A DNA stretch of 64,000 nt from contig BCHX01000004.1 in assembly GCA_001599755.1 (NCBI GenBank), positions 2,542,001 through 2,606,000 on the forward strand, written 5' to 3'. Source of the DNA: Gliomastix tumulicola (lineage: Eukaryota > Ascomycota > Sordariomycetes > Hypocreales > Bionectriaceae). A program made the position numbers and the translations under genes. The notes under the pieces are model-generated. The model was given only the letters and a program-made list of their open reading frames with translations, searched no databases and was not told where the DNA came from. Positions within the stretch are counted from its first letter, which is position 1, and each line of letters starts with the position of its first letter. Positions 11,004 through 22,343 of this stretch are shown piece after piece.

Positions 11004-11735
11004 AAGTCTTACTCGCGTGGCATTGAGGGCGTTGCGCATTGCGTGGTCTCTGGTGTGGTTTTTAGCAATGTGTAGGAAAATGAAGAAAGTTGAAGGGAGG
11101 GTAGAATGAAATGGCTCTTAGGGAGAACATGTGAGGAAGGCACGAAGGGTGACAGAAAGGTGGGGCACCCTACCGCCATGAAGAATAGGCCTACCCTGAA
11201 GGCCGGCAACGAAATACCTGGAGGGTGACCCGACCAACCTACCTTGAAGAGCGATAGGAGATTAATAACCTCGTTGTTGGAGTCAGCTGGGTTGGTCTAG
11301 AATCTCATGCAACATCAAGATATATCACTCTGGGCCTTAAAACACGGCCGCGACCGTTATTCAGCCAGTCCAAGACTCACCCAAGACCTCAATGCGGAAC
11401 ATCGGCCACTTCCGTGCTGAGTTGTCCACTGAGAGCACTCCCGCTGCGAGTTCCCGACGGTCACATGCCGTTTTGCTCCCTAAACCTCCCGCCCTACCTC
11501 TATTCATGGGGTGATTCTCATGCAAGGTTCTCCATGCGTGCATGTGCTTTCGATTTACCCCGACCTGCATAGCCTCGATTCACGATAATATAAATTTTCT
11601 TGACGACTCTTGGCCGTCGAGGCTCAACATTAAATACTCTCACTATTACCAGCTGTCTTTCCGAGGGAATTCCAACCCCATGTTCCTTCAACCAACACCA
11701 ACCAACAACCACAACAGCAACAAACTTTCGCAACG
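11004..11735. other. Intergenic, no gene seen
   Basis: 3' flank of the protease gene and promoter of the next gene. The last 60 bases are CAACAACA-rich, typical of a fungal 5' UTR. Nothing else is recognised. Confidence 0.6.
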
Positions 11736-12746
11736 ATGTGCATCGTCTTCATAACAACATCGCACCCAAAATACTCCCTCATCCTCATCGACAACCGCGA
11801 TGAGTACATCCTCCGCCCGACTTCCCGCCCGCACTGGTGGAAGCACCCCTCAGGGCAGGAGGTTCTCTCCTCGCGAGACCTGCACCGCCCGGAGATGGGC
11901 ACCTGGCTCGGCATCACCAAGACGGGCACCATCGCCGTCCTGACCAACTACCGCGAGCTGACGTCCGACACTGCCCACCCCATCAAGGGCCGGGCGAGCA
12001 GGGGCGTCATGCCGACCGAGTGGATGGCCGAGACCCCCGCCAACACCCTCAAGCAGAGCGTCGAGCACTTCGTCCACGGCGGCGGCGTGAAGGGCGTGGG
12101 TGGGTTCTCCATGGTCTGCGGGAAGCTGCCGAGACTCAAGGAGGGCCTGGCCATCGTGAGCAACCGCGCCGACCACATTGACGACGTCCCCATCGTCACG
12201 CCGGAGCAGACGAAAGGGTGGGGTCTCACGAATACCACATTCGACAAGTCGCTCACCTGGCCCAAGGTGGCCGACGGGCTGGGCGGCTTCGACGGCATCG
12301 TCGAGAGCCACGCCGCAGAAGGAGGGAGCGAGGATGGCCTCATCCAGGCCCTCTTCAAGCACCTCGACACCGACACATTACCAGACGTCACCGGCAAGAC
12401 CCTGCAGGAGACGGTCCTGGTGCTCAAGCACAGCATATTCATCCGGAGCCTAGGAGACGACAAGCACCGCAAGGAAATGGAGGAGGCGCAGACACGGAAA
12501 GAGTCTGACTGGCCGACCGAGGAGGACCTGGCAGAGGGCAGGGTCAAGATCGACGAGACGTCGCACGACGGGTTCGAGAGCGGCATGTACGGCACACAGC
12601 GACAGACGGTCGTCCTCGTTGATAATGACGGGAATGTCACGTTCGTCGAGAGGGCATTATGGGATGCAAACGGGCATCCGATCACTCGGGGTGAGGGAGA
12701 TGTCTACTTCCGGTTCCAGGTTGAGGGATGGGGAAATAGCAGCTGA
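11736..12746 (+). CDS. TANGO2: TANGO2 / NRDE-family protein
   Basis: Single exon, 336 residues. The N-terminus MCIVFITTSH followed by LILIDNRDEYILRPT (NRDE at residues 20-23) and RDLHRPEMGTWLGI is diagnostic of the NRDE/TANGO2 family. Members occur from bacteria to man and act in mitochondria or cytosol in lipid or haem handling; the exact reaction is unsettled. Cys2 directly after the initiator Met is conserved and has been likened to an N-terminal nucleophile. The later block TNYRELTSD and the C-terminal YGTQRQTVVLVD are also typical. The start is fixed because Cys2 must follow Met. Length fits fungal members. Confidence 0.93.
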   Translation: MCIVFITTSHPKYSLILIDNRDEYILRPTSRPHWWKHPSGQEVLSSRDLHRPEMGTWLGITKTGTIAVLTNYRELTSDTAHPIKGRASRGVMPTEWMAETPANTLKQSVEHFVHGGGVKGVGGFSMVCGKLPRLKEGLAIVSNRADHIDDVPIVTPEQTKGWGLTNTTFDKSLTWPKVADGLGGFDGIVESHAAEGGSEDGLIQALFKHLDTDTLPDVTGKTLQETVLVLKHSIFIRSLGDDKHRKEMEEAQTRKESDWPTEEDLAEGRVKIDETSHDGFESGMYGTQRQTVVLVDNDGNVTFVERALWDANGHPITRGEGDVYFRFQVEGWGNSS

Positions 12747-13497
12747 TTAATATCAAGGCTGTGATTGCACATATATATATATTTAACATATATACACATA
12801 GACCATGAGCGGGTTTATCAGTGCCCTTTTTTACAGCGATTTGACTGGAACATTTATTCAGATGGCAATATTTTTGCCACTTATTTGATGCACAGTGCAT
12901 CCTTGGGCGGTGAGTGCAGCTACAGACGCGCGGCTCGCTGAAGGGTGCCTGCCAACTGCTACCGATGGGCTGCACCTGCCGTTAGAAAAGACTGGCCAGA
13001 CCAAGGAAGGAGCACCTGCACTTTTTCGCATTCTTTCCTTAAGCCGTCTAGACACCGAATTCGACGGGTCGCTTAATCTTCCAATCGCATCACAGCCGAA
13101 GCGTATTGGCTTCACTCTGCCTTTGCCTTGGCCTCCATCGCTAGTGAGGCCATCAGAGCCGACCACCACTGTTTGCCTTTTGTATCTCTCTTTGGAAAAT
13201 CACCACACTCACCAGGATACACACGTTTCACGAGTTTCTTTGGATCGCTCGCAAAATAGCCAACCATTCGGATTACCAATGACGTTTTGACCCGGGTCAT
13301 CTTCCCCCAACATCCGCAGCCTCGTCTTCTTCATCGCCATACAGTTTTGCCTCGACTAATGAGCTGCACCTCACCATTTCTCAAACCACCGCGAAATTTC
13401 CATCCGTTCGGAGCATCAAATCCCTGACGATCCCACTTCAATCCTGGATCTGACGCACGCACGCTCACCTCGCAGTGCTTCCTCAGCTCGATCCGAG
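12747..13497. other. Intergenic, no gene seen
   Basis: A short AT run (ATATATATATATTT) at about 12770-12785 lies in the 3' flank of the TANGO2 gene. The rest should be the promoter and 5' UTR of the gene at 13498. An open stretch at 12895-13290 lacks family features. Confidence 0.55.
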
Positions 13498-14910
13498 ATG
13501 GAGCTCACCAAGGGCAGAAAACCGTCCAACTCGTCTCTCCCACTCTGGTCCCGGGCCTCCACGCGCCTCGGCATTCGACGCAAATCCTCGTCTCGACCCG
13601 CCATTTCAGCACCGCTCGGCCCTGTTAAGAACTCTCGAGGCCCGGACCTCAGCAGAAGCGACACCCTCATTATCGTGGACGGCATCGACGACTGCGCCTA
13701 CTCCAACCTGCCGTCAATAGGATCGGAGAGCAATATTGGCAGAGTCGTAAGAGCAAGACCGGGTTTGACAGCAGCTACGAAGCGGCTTTCCGCAAGCTTT
13801 CCTCAGCTGCCATCAGCGGCCTGCCCGACGGTGGCCAAGTCCAACATTACGGCCACTACCAACTGCATCCAAGCGCCTCTGAACAAAATGTCCGTCAACG
13901 AACTTCGCAAGACTTCATACGCGGCGTCGCCTCGGGCAGCGACTCGTTCGGGCCTCAAGAATAGCTCTGCCGTATCTTTGCTGCCTCATGCTTCCCAGCC
14001 CCTGCGCCACGACGAGAACACCGCCCCGGGATCAGGCAGCTTGAGATCACAAGCTCTACCCAAGCAACGGGTTAGTAGTAGACTGCCGACTTCAAAAACC
14101 ATCAACATTTTGCAGGATCTCAAGGACATGATACCTCATCATCCTGTGATGGAAAATAAGGCCTCAATTGCGTCCGACAAGTCTAGTCAGGCGACCTCTC
14201 CGGGGGTAATCACGCAAATGGCCCTAGATGCAGACATGCGGACCCCTCCGTCATCGCAGACATCCTTTCTCACGCACTCTGTTGAGTCTATTTACCAAGA
14301 CTTTGATCCGCAGCTAGTGACCGAGGCGCAGCCTTCTGCGTATTGGTCAGGCCGCTTTGTTTCGCTTCACGACAAGTACTCAACCGAGGCTCTGGCCCCG
14401 AGGCCATCGCATCGCATTGTATCGTCCCCGGACAGGCAGGCGGCTTACCAACCACTGCCATCATCGACCCGACGGAACATAACTGGGGTACCGTCGCGTC
14501 GTCTGTATCTTACACACGCCACAACGACCTCAGCTCTTCTTGAGTTATCTCAAGCGGCGAAGCCTAGACTGAAGCCGCCCCTACCCCCACCATCAGCCAG
14601 GGATGACGATGCTCAAAGCCGACGTATCTTCAAGCGGCTTCAGGCACTGTGCACGACTGATGAGGCTCGAGAATCGCTCTTTCAGTGGCAACAGTCGTAT
14701 GCTCGTCGAAACAACCGACCCAATCTTCTACCTGAGGGCGGCACGATGAGCAAGGGATTTGTGTCCAAGTGGTTCAATAGTCACGGTCGCAAAAGTGGAA
14801 GACGCAGTCTGGCTGCAGTGAAGGAAGGCGACGGCAACAACTCCTCACGAAAGGAAAAGCCACGTAGACCTGTGGTTGAGATGCATCACTTCCGGGCTTC
14901 ATTGACATAG
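13498..14910 (+). CDS. Conserved fungal protein of unknown function, 470 aa
   Basis: Single-exon open frame of 470 residues starting with ATG at 13498. The N-terminal 260 residues are Ser/Pro/Arg-rich and probably disordered. The C-terminal half carries motifs I recognise from a widespread uncharacterised Pezizomycotina family: AYWSGRFVSLHDKY (about 280-293), then ALCTTDEARESLFQWQQSYARR (about 383-404) and LLPEGGTM. No enzymatic motif, signal peptide or membrane helix is visible. The function is not known. Confidence 0.8.
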   Translation: MELTKGRKPSNSSLPLWSRASTRLGIRRKSSSRPAISAPLGPVKNSRGPDLSRSDTLIIVDGIDDCAYSNLPSIGSESNIGRVVRARPGLTAATKRLSASFPQLPSAACPTVAKSNITATTNCIQAPLNKMSVNELRKTSYAASPRAATRSGLKNSSAVSLLPHASQPLRHDENTAPGSGSLRSQALPKQRVSSRLPTSKTINILQDLKDMIPHHPVMENKASIASDKSSQATSPGVITQMALDADMRTPPSSQTSFLTHSVESIYQDFDPQLVTEAQPSAYWSGRFVSLHDKYSTEALAPRPSHRIVSSPDRQAAYQPLPSSTRRNITGVPSRRLYLTHATTTSALLELSQAAKPRLKPPLPPPSARDDDAQSRRIFKRLQALCTTDEARESLFQWQQSYARRNNRPNLLPEGGTMSKGFVSKWFNSHGRKSGRRSLAAVKEGDGNNSSRKEKPRRPVVEMHHFRASLT

Positions 14911-16632
14911 AAGGCATGAAAGAAGGGGGATGGATGCTGGGTGGGCGGAAACTGGTTGGCGTTATGGGCTCTTGTCTTCTTTCTTCTTCTTCTTCTTCTT
15001 CTTCTTCTTGGCTTCCTAGTCTTGTCATATTAGCGGCGGGCACGTTCCAGGCTTGGGTTATCGGCTGTGTCTAGATGGCGCCAACGGTGTTCGATCGAAA
15101 GGGAACAGATGTCGTGGCGTTGGATGTTCTCGTGTAAGGGACCGACCTGCTAGCAGATAACTGGACAGGTAGTTCATGTTTGCAATTTGACAGTTATTAC
15201 CTCGCACCATGACACTGCAGTCTTAAGACCTTGGCATGTGACGCGTCCCTGCATTTGGTGTCAGGGCTCTATACGTGTTCGACAGCCCAACGGTAGATCA
15301 GAGCGGATGGATAAGCTCTTAGCTATCAAACTACTGCTTGGCGAGCATCGGATAGACTTGCTGTCTTCTGGAGCATTCCGGGACGGGAGATAGGTGGTTG
15401 CCGAGAGCTGCGTTGCAAGCCAACCGACCTGCGGAGGAGAGCACCTCCCCTTGGGCGTCGAGGGATCCGGTGACACTATGACACTAACCATTTACCAAGT
15501 CACCAACCTCCCCGGATAAAACAAGCGCCTCTCTCATTGGCGAGAGTTGGGGTTGACAGGCTCAGGGGCTGAGACTTGGGACGACGACGGCTTTAGGACG
15601 CAGGCTGGACGACTGACTCGTGCCCGACTAGACCATTGGTTGCTCGAGCGATGCCGCGTTAGGGCGACCACAGGATGGAGTTGGGCTGTTTAGGCTGGGA
15701 ATAGCATCATCCCGAGTCGGGATTTAACAGGCCTGTCCTTGCCAGGGACGGGCAAGTGGGAGCGAGATTCTGCGTTGGGCTGGGAGGCAGGGTTGCAAGG
15801 GGCAAATCAGGGCATTAATGGGTGGAATCGGTCGGTGATGGGAAATCTCCATTCCTGCCCAGCCCGGCTCTTGGAAGCACCGCCGCCAAAGAGGCAGTCT
15901 AGGCAGATTTGCCGGGCATTTCGTATCGACAACCTGGCCTCGTATCTGATTTAAAGGACAACGGCATCCCCGTCTTGCCATCAATCAACCTCGCTCCCTT
16001 TCCTATCCTCCAACCGCTTCTCTCAGACCCAACAGGCGACCTTGGCTGGTGCGGCCTGCCTTGCATTGAAAGCCAATTGCATCAGCGTCGACGACTCGCC
16101 GAGCCAGCACACCGACTCGCTGGAAGACCACGTTATCCCGGTATTCGCTACCTGGACAGTACCTTAGTCCCGCATCAGTGGCGGGCCTTTTGCTTCGATT
16201 GGCCAGCGACTCGAGGTCAGCCTCAAGTACCCCGTACCTGGCGCCCCCCCTCCCCCCTATCGCCTGCCGCAGAAACTTGGAAGGCTCCAAGCCCGCGCTA
16301 AGCCTCCCGCCGTAACGAGTGCAAAGCAAGCACATGCCAGCTTCCAAGGTGGGGTTCAGCCATCACACGTCATCGCCCATCACCCGGCCTAGTCACTCGT
16401 CATCAAAAACCCATTGTCTCGTCCTTGACGCCAGCTTTTTCCCAGGACCCTCGACTTTCTCTCCCTAGGATTTTCAGACAAAGGGAAAAAGACGCCAACT
16501 TTATCTGCCCGCTCCCGCCTTGACCTTTCTTTGCTCTCCCACACCACCAGAGCCCTCCTCGCCTTGCTTGCAATTCCGCCTTGCCATCCTGCTGCCACAC
16601 CCTGACACCACCTCTGCCGTCACACCATCACC
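14911..16632. other. Long intergenic region, promoter of the DUF8035 gene
   Basis: 1.7 kb without a supportable gene. It contains the TTC microsatellite at about 14976-15009. A pyrimidine-rich stretch (about 16400-16630) directly before the ATG at 16633 is typical of a fungal core promoter and leader. Confidence 0.55.
14976..15009. repeat. (TTC)n microsatellite
   Basis: About ten near-perfect TTC/CTT units in the 3' flank of the gene ending at 14910. Confidence 0.9.
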
Positions 16633-18493
16633 ATGTCCGCCCGCTGGGACCGTGACCGCTTCGAGTACGAGCAAGATCGTATCGATCGCGGTCGCGTCGA
16701 AGACGACCGATACTACATGCGCGGTGCTCGCGAGCGAGACCACTCCGACGAGCGCTACGACCGCCGATACTCCAGAGCCTATGACGACTACGCTGCCAGG
16801 GATCGTCGCTACCATGACGACGAGCCTTCCCCTGGCTACATCCCCCGCAGGGAGCCTCCCCCGGCTCCTTCCCAGGCCCCTTCCCAGGCCCCTGAGTACA
16901 ACCGCCGTGCCGTGCTAGAGCGGGAGCGCGAGCAGGACTACCCGCGCAGCTCTCGTCCCGCCTTCCTGCGACGCCAGTCATCTCTCGACACCTTTGATCG
17001 TCGACCCTCCCGCCCCTTCTACGAGAGGGAGAGGGAGAGGGAGGAATACCCACCCCCTGCCCGTCGCGAGGATATCTACCGCCAGGACTACCGCGCCCCG
17101 GCATACACAGACATCCCGCTGCCCAGGACAAAGACCAAGGCCCTGCCCCCACCCAGGCACTATGACGACCGCTACTACGAGGACATCAAGGTCGCCGAGC
17201 CCGACTACTACGGCGACGAAGACTACCGCCCACATGCCGAGCGCGTCCAGGAGCGCGAGGTCGTACGAACTCGCCGGAGGCGCGAGAGTTTCGGGTCGCC
17301 TACCCGGTCGCACAGCACACGCACCCGCTCCCGCCGTGGCAGCTCCCCCTCGTCCACCACCACGAGCAGGTCGTCGAGCAGCAGCGGTGGTACCACCATC
17401 CGCAGCGAGTACCCCAAGAAGGGCAAGACGAGGATCCCTGGCCGCCTCGTGTCCAAGCGGGCCCTCATCGATCTTGGGTACCCTTACACAGAAGAGGTGC
17501 GAACATCTTGTGCTTCCCACACTGTGCCTGACACATGCTAACATTCATCAAGGGTAACACCATCATTGTCCAGAAGGCCCTTGGCCAGGAGAATATTGAT
17601 GAGCTGCTGAAGCTCAGTGAAGGCTACAAGAAGAGTAAGCTCGGCCCCGCGCTCACCCGGCCCCTGCACTAGTAGACACTGACTTTTTCCTTCGCAGGCG
17701 AGATGGAAGTGGCTGCTGCCCGGTCTTCCGCTGGTGACATTATGAAAGAGCGCAGAGAGGAGCTGGCTGCACTCCCGCCTCCCCCGACGACCATCCCTCC
17801 TCCTCCCCCTCCAGCCCCTGTTATGACTGCCCGGGCTCCTCCTCCTCCTGCTCCTTACACCGCCACCCCGGCGGCCCCCCCAGCCATGACGCCGGCTGCT
17901 CACACTGTCATGCCGGGCCCTCCCCCACCAGCTCAGATGATGGTTCCTCCCCCTCCTCCGCCACCCGCGGCCGACCCTGGCCCCAGGCCTGTGGTCATCG
18001 ATGCCCGGCCTTCCTCCCCCACCACCACCTCGACTTCCAGCAGCGACTCTTACTACCATCACCACCACCATCGCGAGCAGTCGGGCCCTATCGCTGTGGG
18101 CCCGCTTGCCCTTGCTGAGCGATCTCGTTCTCGTTCTCGCTCTCGATCTCGCACTCGACGCGACATCCGCGCCGAGATCAAGGCCCTGGAGCGTGAGCTG
18201 GTCCACCGTCCCAAGCACGAGCTTGGCCCGGTCGGCGATCGCGAGATTGTTCGCGCCGAGCGGCTGCCAGACGGCCAGCTGGTCATCTACGAGGAGCAGG
18301 TCGAGAAAGTGATCCACCACCACAAGCCTGCTCGCATCGAGAAAGACAAGAAGGGTCGGTTAAGTCTCAGCCTACCCCGTCACTGAGAGGTGTCGGGCTG
18401 TTTTGTTCCCTGCGCTTTGTACTGGCGGCTGACTTTGGCTGCGTAGGTCCCAACCCCAAACTTGTTCGCGCTATGCTGAGCACACTCACTTGA
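16633..18493 (+). CDS. DUF8035-domain protein, Arg/Asp-rich, 549 aa
   Basis: Four exons, 16633-17496, 17553-17634, 17698-18354 and 18447-18493, give 549 residues. The N-terminal 250 residues are rich in Arg, Asp, Tyr and Glu with many RDR/ERE repeats. The DUF8035 core follows (SEYPKKGKTRIPGRLVSKRA, ALIDLGYPYTEE, then GNTIIVQKALGQENIDELLKLS across the first intron). A Pro-rich stretch and an SRSRSR tract come next. The family's C-terminal tail KKGPNPKLVRAML is recovered only by the last splice, whose donor is unusual (GTCGGT); unspliced reading would end in SLSLPRH. Function unknown; RS-like composition suggests RNA or condensate association, which is inference. Confidence 0.88.
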
Positions 18494-19397
18494 ACGCGGC
18501 CCTTCGCTTCATGAACATTGTTTTCCTTACTACTATAGTCACTTTACTTCTGTCTTCTTCTTTTTCCTTTTTGTCTGTCTCTTTTGGATACATGTTTGGA
18601 CACGGGTATCACGATCTTTTAGCGAGCGGGAAGTGGCAACAATATGTCTCACTTTGAAAGGAGTTTTTGTGCATCTGCTGGTATCTAGATGCGACTACCG
18701 GTTTTACTGGACGGGAAACAAGCGACATCTGGAACACATGACGTTTTTTCATATCGGGGCTTTTTTTATTAGTGCAGACTTGACGATATGCCACTTGTAT
18801 AATGATACATTCCAATGACGACTAGCATAATGAGAATGGCTTATTTGATTTACATACCCTTTGGATGAGTGATACTTGTGCTACTGTGGCTTGATGGCTT
18901 GACGGCCTCCAAGGGACTGTCTCTGGCCATTGTCAGCATCATAGTCTCATATGTCTTCTAGTCTGAGGCATCTTCTCCAGTTCATCTTTCAATCACTTAT
19001 TCCCACGTCACCGGCGCCAGCTTCTCGGCCGATAAGACACTTACATATCTCGTCTCCCATCCATCGTCATGTCAATGCAGCCTGCCTGCCTTCACCTTTA
19101 CGTTTTCCATTCCTTTTCGACGTTCCGCTTGTTTCTTCGCCTTATTGTCCGTCTCGCCTGATGTCATTAGCGGCTGTCTACGTAGTACTTATTTACATGC
19201 AACCTCACCGCCCACCAGGGCTCCCTCAACCTCAACCACTCCCACCATTCTCAGCCGCCCGCCTTCGTCCCCTGACCCCTGGACTCATCTTACTAACAGC
19301 CCCCATCCTCCTCCTCCTCCTCCTCCTCCTCCTCCTCCTCCTCCTCCACAGCCTCGTTCATAGCCCACATACCATCCACAGAGTCGCCAACAAAGCC
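18494..19397. other. Intergenic, no gene seen
   Basis: 3' flank of the DUF8035 gene and upstream of the tRNA. It holds a CTC microsatellite at about 19307-19347. A 158-codon open stretch across 18951-19427 is dominated by the repeat and runs into the tRNA, so it is not taken as a gene. Confidence 0.6.
19307..19347. repeat. (CTC)n microsatellite
   Basis: About 14 tandem CTC units, 50 bases upstream of the tRNA. Confidence 0.9.
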
Positions 19398-19528
19398 GCC
19401 CGGCTAGCTCAATTGGTTAGAGCGTGAGACTCTTACGTCGGGGTACCTACTATGACAAACGACTACGGTCGGTAGTTGCCAATGACATACCCATCTCAAG
19501 GCTGCGGGTTCGACTCCCGCGTTGGGCT
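19398..19528 (+). tRNA. tRNA-Lys (anticodon CTT) with a 57-base intron
   Basis: A complete cloverleaf can be folded by eye. The acceptor stem GCCCGGC (19398-19404) pairs with GTTGGGC (19521-19527). The D arm is GCTC/GAGC. The anticodon stem TGAGA (19425-19429) pairs with TCTCA (19494-19498), and anticodon CTT is at 19432-19434. The variable loop is AGGCT. The T arm GCGGG-TTCGACT-CCCGC carries the B box. An intron at 19436-19492 sits one base 3' of the anticodon, the canonical nuclear position removed by the tRNA splicing endonuclease. At 57 bases it is long for a fungal tRNA intron. Confidence 0.95.
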
Positions 19529-20089
19529 CTTCCTATCTTTCAACCTGCCTTGTCTTCTTTTTTTCCCCTCCGGTTTCTTATTTTTTTAGTGTGTTGGTTG
19601 GTGGTTTGGTTGTGTGGGTTGATAAATATGGGCAGAGGTTGGCGTGTGAGGGCCTTGTGTGGGCCTCTCTCTATAACAGCTGGGTCGTGACATCCCATTG
19701 AAAATTTTGTTTCTTCTCTTTCCGTGCCTTGTTCTGGTGCAGAGTTGATTGGGGTTACTTCATTGGTCAGTTTTGAAGAGGCCGGGATAGCCGGTGACCA
19801 CCAAGCCTGCAATCTGCGTATCTTTCGGGAGACTTTTCTCTTTGTCCATGAGGTGGCAGGGAACAAAGCCCATGGAAGAAATTCTGAGCTTCAATCTCCA
19901 TTCCGCTCCCCCCCGTCTCCCTTGGTGAGTAAGTTGCTCAAACTATTCATCATTGATGAGTGAGAAGGATGCTATGAGCAATCAATCACTGGTCTGGACG
20001 GCACTGAGAAGCTCCGGCTAAGCGGCTCCGAGCCGGTCTGGTAAACGTGGAATGCATAAAGATTCATGGTAGATGGGTCATGGCTTTTT
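19529..20089. other. Intergenic, no gene seen
   Basis: A T-rich stretch just after the tRNA (CTTCTTTTTTTCC, about 19553-19565) can serve as the polymerase III terminator. The rest is the 3' flank of the Tfb2 gene. Confidence 0.6.
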
Positions 20090-21709
20090 TTACTCAGCCT
20101 TCTTTCGTATCCTAAGATAGTCACGGATCTGCTCGTGCTTGCTGGCAAAGAACATGCCCTCCTTGTCGTTCCGCCACACCAGCACGCCGACCTCCTCCGC
20201 GAAGCCCGCCACGGCGAGGTACTCCTTCTGGTCCTCAAACTCCTTGAACAGGAATCCCGGCGTCGTCTTCATGCGCTCGTTCTCGAGCTGCCAGAGCCGG
20301 ATCTGGTCGACGACCGTCGGCGGCAGCACGGGCTTGTTGGTCAGGGCCGCGGTGCGGTGCATCTGCTCGTGGGCGTGGGCGGCGAGGTAGGAGATGATCT
20401 GGTCGGCCGTGATGCCGAAGCTGATGGCCTGGCGGATGGACGCTCTCGTCAGGCGTCCGGCCACCATGTCCGGGAAGCGCATGTTGAGCTTGCAGAACAG
20501 GGCCAGGACGGCGATCTGCAGCGTCGACTGCGTGTATGCGTAGATCCGGTAATTGGTCTCGACCACGACGCTGCCTTTCTGCTCGGCACTGCCGCCGAGG
20601 GGGCCCGAGGCCGTCGTCGGGTTCAGAGCCGCCGATGTGGCTGCGGCGACGCCTTCGCTGATCGTGCGGAGGGCGTTGGAGCTGCTCGTGAGCGTCGTAG
20701 CTAGGCGTGTGGGGAAGAACATGGATCGCTTGTGATGAGGGACGTGAATCAGCCCGAAATCCACCAGTGACGGGAGCATATTCCTACGCTGCTCCGTCAA
20801 AGCATTGGTATCGTACGCCCTGCCGAGCTCCATGCTGGCCAGGACGAAGAGGAAAGACAGCATGTCGACGGCCTCGAGCCCCGCGGCGCGGTTCGCGTCC
20901 ATGGCCTCCAGCCACAGCAGCAGCAGCGTCCAGACCTGCGCATTCGCCTCTTGTAGCAGGAACGTGAAGCCAGCCTGCGTGATCTTGATGTTCCCCGTCA
21001 CCTGCTTCTCGACGAGCCTCCCGGCAACGAGGAGCTCCTTGACGCTCTTGTTCGGCCCCGAGGAGTCGCTGCCGCCCTTATGCCCGACACTCGACACCAC
21101 GAAGTGCAAGATGTCCTCCCACTTCCTCCGCGCATATCGATCGAGGAACGGGATGTCGATCTCGGGAGGGACGACCAGCGTCGAGGGGACGCCGAACGAG
21201 TTGTGGGAGCCGCCACCCGTGAGCGCGCGGCGCATCGAGTTCTTGAAGTTGGTCGTGAGCTGCATCTCCTGGGGCTTGTCGCGGAGGGGCGGCGTGATGT
21301 GCACGATGTGGAGGGCCTGGAGGATGGAGAGGGCCTGATCCTTTTGTCTGCGGGGATGGCATGCGTCAGCAAAACCTTGCTATCCAGCAGCATGAAAGGT
21401 AAGTAGTTAAGTAGGCCAGTGCGAACCGTTTCGAGTCGGGCTGGACCCAGGTGTCCAAATCGGTGAGGAGCATCGGCGACGGCATGAACAGCATCCTCAT
21501 GACGAATGTCTTCGCTGGTAGTCGAGAAATGTTAGCATTCCCGCATGCCACCCTAGGCGAGATGCTCCCAACATACCCAAATGCGGTAGCATGCGTCGGA
21601 AGATGGCAAACGCCGTCGAGGGCTGCTGGTACAGCTTCCTGAAGGTAGTGCCAGGCAGCTTCTCCAGATACTCGGCGAGCTGGAGCGAGGGAGCTTGGCT
21701 GACTGACAT
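20090..21709 (-). CDS. TFB2: TFIIH core subunit Tfb2 (p52)
   Basis: Three exons, 21709-21577, 21514-21427 and 21347-20090, join to 492 residues, close to yeast Tfb2 (about 513) and human p52 (about 462). Tfb2 anchors and stimulates the XPB helicase in TFIIH, for promoter opening and nucleotide-excision repair. The N-terminus LAEYLEKLPGTTFRKLYQQPST is highly characteristic. RRKWEDILHFVV, the tract EAMDANRAAGLEAVDMLSFL, ETNYRIYAYTQSTLQIAVL, and the C-terminal TTPGFLFKEFEDQKEYLAV follow in family order. The second intron has a weak donor (GTTCGC), but the join DSKRQKDQAL keeps frame and fits homologues. Confidence 0.96.
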
Positions 21710-22343
21710 CTTGACGATGCCGGGCGCGCGTCAGTCAGTCTAAAAGGAACAATTCTATCTCATGATCTTTTTAGATGTAGCCAGTCAGCCAGCCTGGGTA
21801 TGGACAGCTGAGAGGCTTGTTGTAGTTGAGGAGGGAGGAGCGTGAAGTTTGATCGAGAAAGACGAGGCTGAATCGCTGTAAGGCTCAAGCATTGTTATTT
21901 TGTGGGGGGCTGAGCTCGCTCCACAAAGAGACAACCTGAGGCTGGCGTCGCGTGGGTGACAAAAATTAGGCAAGCAGATGATGGCCCATTTTATGTCACC
22001 TGCCATGCTCAGCAACGATGAACATTGCCAGTGTCAGAAGCCAAGAGAGAGAGAGCCATTAGGAGGGGATACACTTCGAAGAATCAACTGCAGAACAATT
22101 CTGTTAGTGCAAGTCCAATACGATCATGTGTCTCGACACCTAATTTTGGCAGCCCAGGTCGGTAGTGGATGAACCGAGTCGGCTACTCCATTCCGATGTG
22201 AGCGCCGATGCCGAATTGGCACCAAAACCCGACCAATCCCGACCCTCGCGACAAGACATCATCAGCTTGGACACAGCCTTGTCAAACCAATTGGCTAGGA
22301 CTCAGTGATATTTCATAAGACAGAGTAGTATCGACCGCCCAAC
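21710..22343. promoter_or_regulatory. Divergent promoter of TFB2 and thioesterase genes
   Basis: 634 bases between two divergent start codons. No specific motif is recognised; no other gene is seen. Confidence 0.5.

Noticed and set aside
18951..19427. 158-codon plus-strand frame before the tRNA
   Set aside because: Made of a CTC microsatellite and continues into the tRNA gene.
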